DNA from: Bacteroidota bacterium
GTDB lineage: Bacteria > Bacteroidota > Bacteroidia > Chitinophagales > Chitinophagaceae
Direction: 5' to 3'
DNA length: 38,984 bases
Assembly: GCA_018268055.1 (NCBI GenBank)
Contig: JAFDXF010000030.1
Coordinates: 1 to 38,984 of the forward strand
Position numbers and translations under genes: made by a program. Positions within the stretch are counted from its first letter, which is position 1. Every line of letters starts with the position of its first letter. Of this stretch, positions 36,843 to 38,984 are shown in pieces. The notes beneath the pieces were generated by a model. That model had not been told where the DNA came from, searched no databases, and worked only from the letters and a program-made list of their open reading frames with translations.

Positions 36843-37628
36843 ATGAAGCAAATACCGAATTTCTTTACCCTGCTTAATCTGGTTTTCGGCTGCATTGCCA
36901 TTATTTTTATTTTGCAACAAAATGTTTTGTTATTGCCCTTAGATGGTGATGGAAACATTGTAGCTACGCCACAACAAATAATGAATACGCCTGAAAAAAT
37001 CTGGTTGGCATCCTTATTTATCGGGCTGGCGGCTATCATTGATTTTTTAGATGGCTTCGTTGCGAGGCTATTAAAAGCACAATCCGAAATGGGGAAGCAA
37101 TTAGATTCATTAGCTGATTTAGTAAGCTTTGGTGTTGCGCCCGGATTAATCGTTTATCAATTTTTACGAATGAGTTTTGCACAGCAAGGTGGTGCGTTAG
37201 AAACGTCTATGATTTGGTTGCTACCTGCAATCCTTCTACCCTGTGCCGCAGCATGGCGATTGGCAAGATTTAATTTAGATGACAGTCAGGCTTATTCATT
37301 TAAAGGATTACCTGTTCCTGCTGTTGGATTATTTTTTGCATCTCTCCCACTTATTTATTGGAATGTAAATGAGCAATGGGTAATAAGCCTTTTTTTAAAT
37401 AAATGGTTTTTGTATGGAATAACCATTTTGTTTTCATGGCTGATGGTTTCTAATCTTCCATTGGTAAGTTTGAAATTCAAAAATTTTTCTTTTAAAGATA
37501 ATATACACATCTATCTTTTATTTGCTGTAGCAATTGCTTCAATTTTAATTTTAAAATGGTTTGCCGTTCCGATCATAGTGCTGGCCTATCTTCTTGTATC
37601 TTTGTTCTTTAAACCCAAAACAGTATGA
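36843..37628 (+). CDS. pssA: CDP-diacylglycerol-serine O-phosphatidyltransferase
   Basis: A 261-aa inner-membrane enzyme making phosphatidylserine, the precursor of phosphatidylethanolamine. The CDP-alcohol phosphotransferase signature is complete: DGFVAR at about residues 69-74, then G, D and D in EMGKQLDSLADLVSFG. About six to seven hydrophobic helices are seen, starting at FFTLLNLVFGCIAIIFIL. The decarboxylase gene psd is not adjacent. It shares an ATGA overlap with purS, so both are translated from one message. Confidence 0.94.
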   Translation: MKQIPNFFTLLNLVFGCIAIIFILQQNVLLLPLDGDGNIVATPQQIMNTPEKIWLASLFIGLAAIIDFLDGFVARLLKAQSEMGKQLDSLADLVSFGVAPGLIVYQFLRMSFAQQGGALETSMIWLLPAILLPCAAAWRLARFNLDDSQAYSFKGLPVPAVGLFFASLPLIYWNVNEQWVISLFLNKWFLYGITILFSWLMVSNLPLVSLKFKNFSFKDNIHIYLLFAVAIASILILKWFAVPIIVLAYLLVSLFFKPKTV

Positions 37629-37870
37629 TATTTACACTTCAGATAAAAGTAATGCCGCTAAAAGAATTGTTAGACCCGCAAGGAAAAGCTGTAATGGGCG
37701 GATTACAAAACCTCGGCATCCATTCAGTAGAAGATGTAAGAATCGGTAAGCACATAACCCTGCAAGTAAATGCTCATAATGCAGAAGAAGCAAAAGCGAT
37801 TGCCGATAATGCATGCAAAAACTTATTGAGCAATCCGGTGATGGAGTACTTTGAGATAATAGTTGAGTAG
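37625..37870 (+). CDS. purS: phosphoribosylformylglycinamidine synthase subunit PurS
   Basis: An 81-aa subunit that, with PurL and PurQ, makes FGAM in purine synthesis. IKVMPLKELLDPQGKAV and GLQNLGIHSVEDVRIGK are typical of the family and the length is normal. Translation starts at an ATG overlapping the pssA stop (ATGA). The purL and purQ genes are not in the window. The PurS-type complex implies a small PurL here, unless a fused PurL also exists elsewhere. Confidence 0.93.
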   Translation: MIFTLQIKVMPLKELLDPQGKAVMGGLQNLGIHSVEDVRIGKHITLQVNAHNAEEAKAIADNACKNLLSNPVMEYFEIIVE

Positions 37871-38085
37871 TATGAAAGCGTTTCTCCAAAATATACTAAT
37901 TCCGAAACTTCGGTAGAACACGAATGCTTAGTTGTTTTGATGTTTAAAGTAGTTGAAGATTGTTTAAAACGGATCATCTAAAACCGCTGACTTATCCAAT
38001 ATTCCTGCTTTACGCTCTTTGTGTGAAATAAATTAGCCACAGAGATATACAGAGAAAAAATATTTACATTTTAATTATTTCTGTT

Positions 38086-38093
38086 TTACTTTG
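38086..38093 (+). promoter_or_regulatory. -7-like box of rsmI
   Basis: TTACTTTG, one base from TAnnTTTG, lies 36 bases before the rsmI ATG. The 259-base gap after purS otherwise shows nothing recognisable apart from this box. Confidence 0.3.
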
Positions 38094-38129
38094 ACATAAG
38101 ACATCAGATTCATCAGCAATTTTAAGTAA

Positions 38130-38792
38130 ATGTTGTATTTAGTTCCTACGCCCATTGGTAATTTGAAAGATATTACACTTCGTGCATTAGATATTCTAAC
38201 CGAGGTGGACGTAATATTGGCTGAAGATACTCGTACCAGTTCCAAATTGCTGCATCATTACAACATTCACACACCGCTGACTTCTTATCATCAGCATAAT
38301 GAGCATAAAGTGTTGCAGCATTTAGTCAGTCAGTTGCAAAGCGGAAAAAAAATGGCATTGATAACCGATGCAGGCACACCCGGCATTTCTGATCCGGCAT
38401 TTTTATTGGTAAGAGAATGTATTAAAAACAATATCAAAGTAGAATGTTTACCCGGAGCCACAGCATTTGTGCCGGCATTAGTCAATAGTGGTATTCCTAC
38501 CAATCGTTTTGTATTTGAAGGATTTTTGCCCATCAAAAAAGGAAGGCAGACTTTATTAAAACAATTGGCTGAAGAAGAACGCACCATAATTCTTTACGAA
38601 TCGCCAATGCGTTTGGTAAAAACATTGGAAGAATTAATACAATACTTTGGTGAAGAAAGACAATGCAGTGTAAGCCGCGAGCTGACAAAAATGTTTGAAG
38701 AAAATATGCGAGGCTCACTCAAAGAAGTAAAAGAGCATTTTGCCACGAAACAAGTGAAAGGTGAAATTGTGATAGTGGTTGCGGGTAAGTAA
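38130..38792 (+). CDS. rsmI: 16S rRNA 2'-O-ribose C1402 methyltransferase RsmI
   Basis: A 220-aa SAM-dependent enzyme methylating the ribose of C1402 in 16S rRNA. The opening LVPTPIGNLKDITLRAL, the EDTRTSSKLL stretch and ALITDAGTPGISDPAFLLV are diagnostic of the tetrapyrrole-methylase-fold family member RsmI. It is shorter than the E. coli protein (about 286 aa), lacking the C-terminal extension, which is common in this phylum. No partner gene. Confidence 0.96.
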   Translation: MLYLVPTPIGNLKDITLRALDILTEVDVILAEDTRTSSKLLHHYNIHTPLTSYHQHNEHKVLQHLVSQLQSGKKMALITDAGTPGISDPAFLLVRECIKNNIKVECLPGATAFVPALVNSGIPTNRFVFEGFLPIKKGRQTLLKQLAEEERTIILYESPMRLVKTLEELIQYFGEERQCSVSRELTKMFEENMRGSLKEVKEHFATKQVKGEIVIVVAGK

Positions 38793-38871
38793 GAAACAAA
38801 ACTTTAGGAAAATGACTAATCCTTCATCTTCAATTTTAGTGGATATAAATTTTACGAAAGGCAGATTCAAC

Positions 38872-38890
38872 TAACAAGTGCAACTTGTTA
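38872..38890. repeat. palindrome at the probable IS30-element end
   Basis: TAACAAGT (38872-38879) and ACTTGTTA (38883-38890) form a perfect 8-bp stem with a GCA loop just outside the transposase stop. In IS30-family elements the terminal inverted repeat lies here, so this is probably in or beside that repeat. The other end is beyond the window. Confidence 0.5.
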
Positions 38891-38891
38891 A

Positions 38892-38984
38892 TTAATTTGG
38901 TTTAAAGTTATTCAAAAATACTTGTAAAGGAGTTTTGAAGTTTAATAATTTTCTTGGTCTTGTATTAAGTCTGTTGGTGATATC
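38892..38984 (-). mobile_element. IS30-family transposase, C-terminal end (partial)
   Basis: Read from the right edge the first 30 codons are open and end at TAA (38892-38894). The peptide contains NTRPRKLLNFKTPLQVF, the ending typical of IS30-type transposases (the NxRPRKxLxxxTPxEVF motif). The catalytic DDE residues lie to the right, outside the window. The element is therefore inserted between rsmI and whatever follows. Whether the copy is intact cannot be judged. Confidence 0.85.

Noticed and set aside
37890..37920. Short CCGA/TCGG hairpin after purS
   Set aside because: Four-base stem in AT-rich sequence with no T tail; expected by chance.

Overview
The window looks like chromosomal DNA of a Bacteroidota bacterium, probably of the Chitinophagaceae/Sphingobacteriales side. 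Grounds: type IX secretion system (T9SS) genes (sprA, porT) and a secreted protease with a T9SS-type C-terminal tail; TAnnTTTG-type -7 promoter boxes and no evident Shine-Dalgarno sequences; low GC; atpD-atpC standing apart from the other ATP synthase genes; and futalosine-pathway menaquinone genes (mqnB, mqnD). No rRNA, tRNA, prophage or CRISPR array was seen. Species-level assignment is not possible by reading alone.

Layout. 1-840 is an accessory edge: the start of an Rhs-type core fragment running off the left end, a small membrane protein that could be an immunity protein, and a possible decayed coding fragment. 903-9046 (minus) is ruvA-sprA, with sprA filling 7.5 kb. 9169-12791 (plus, one minus gene) holds fabH, a 75-aa membrane protein, a DinB-like protein, a trans-sulfuration PLP enzyme and a GNAT acetyltransferase. 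12786-15528 (minus) holds queD-type synthase, folE, fabD and a two-gene nucleotidyltransferase module. 15776-17805 (plus) is an exported Hcp-like protein followed tightly by mqnB and mqnD. 18005-19769 (minus) is atpD-atpC. 20028-26516 (plus) holds the pyruvate dehydrogenase E2, a putative secreted HELWH metallopeptidase, a GbsR/MarR regulator, a CoA-binding protein, a small secreted protein, a T9SS-tailed metzincin and a YkuK-like protein. 26529-27431 (minus) is a small exported protein and engB. 27503-28986 (plus) is ubiE/menG-porT. 29017-29640 (minus) is an exported DinB-like protein. 29805-33501 (plus) is a Nif3 protein, a coiled-coil zinc-ribbon protein and recN. 33705-35312 (minus) is pckA. 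35539-38792 (plus) holds aminopeptidase P, pssA, purS and rsmI. The right edge is the C-terminus of an IS30-family transposase.

How genes relate: sprA (outer-membrane translocon) and porT (translocon assembly) serve T9SS, and the metzincin at 24349 is a likely substrate. mqnB, mqnD and ubiE/menG act in menaquinone synthesis, which with atpDC and the PDH E2 fits respiratory metabolism. fabD and fabH act at the start of fatty-acid synthesis, and pssA uses the resulting lipid. Most of the window is housekeeping. The least explained parts are the Rhs-like left edge, the nucleotidyltransferase pair, the Hcp-like exported protein, the HELWH protein, and several promoters and hairpins placed almost directly against start codons.
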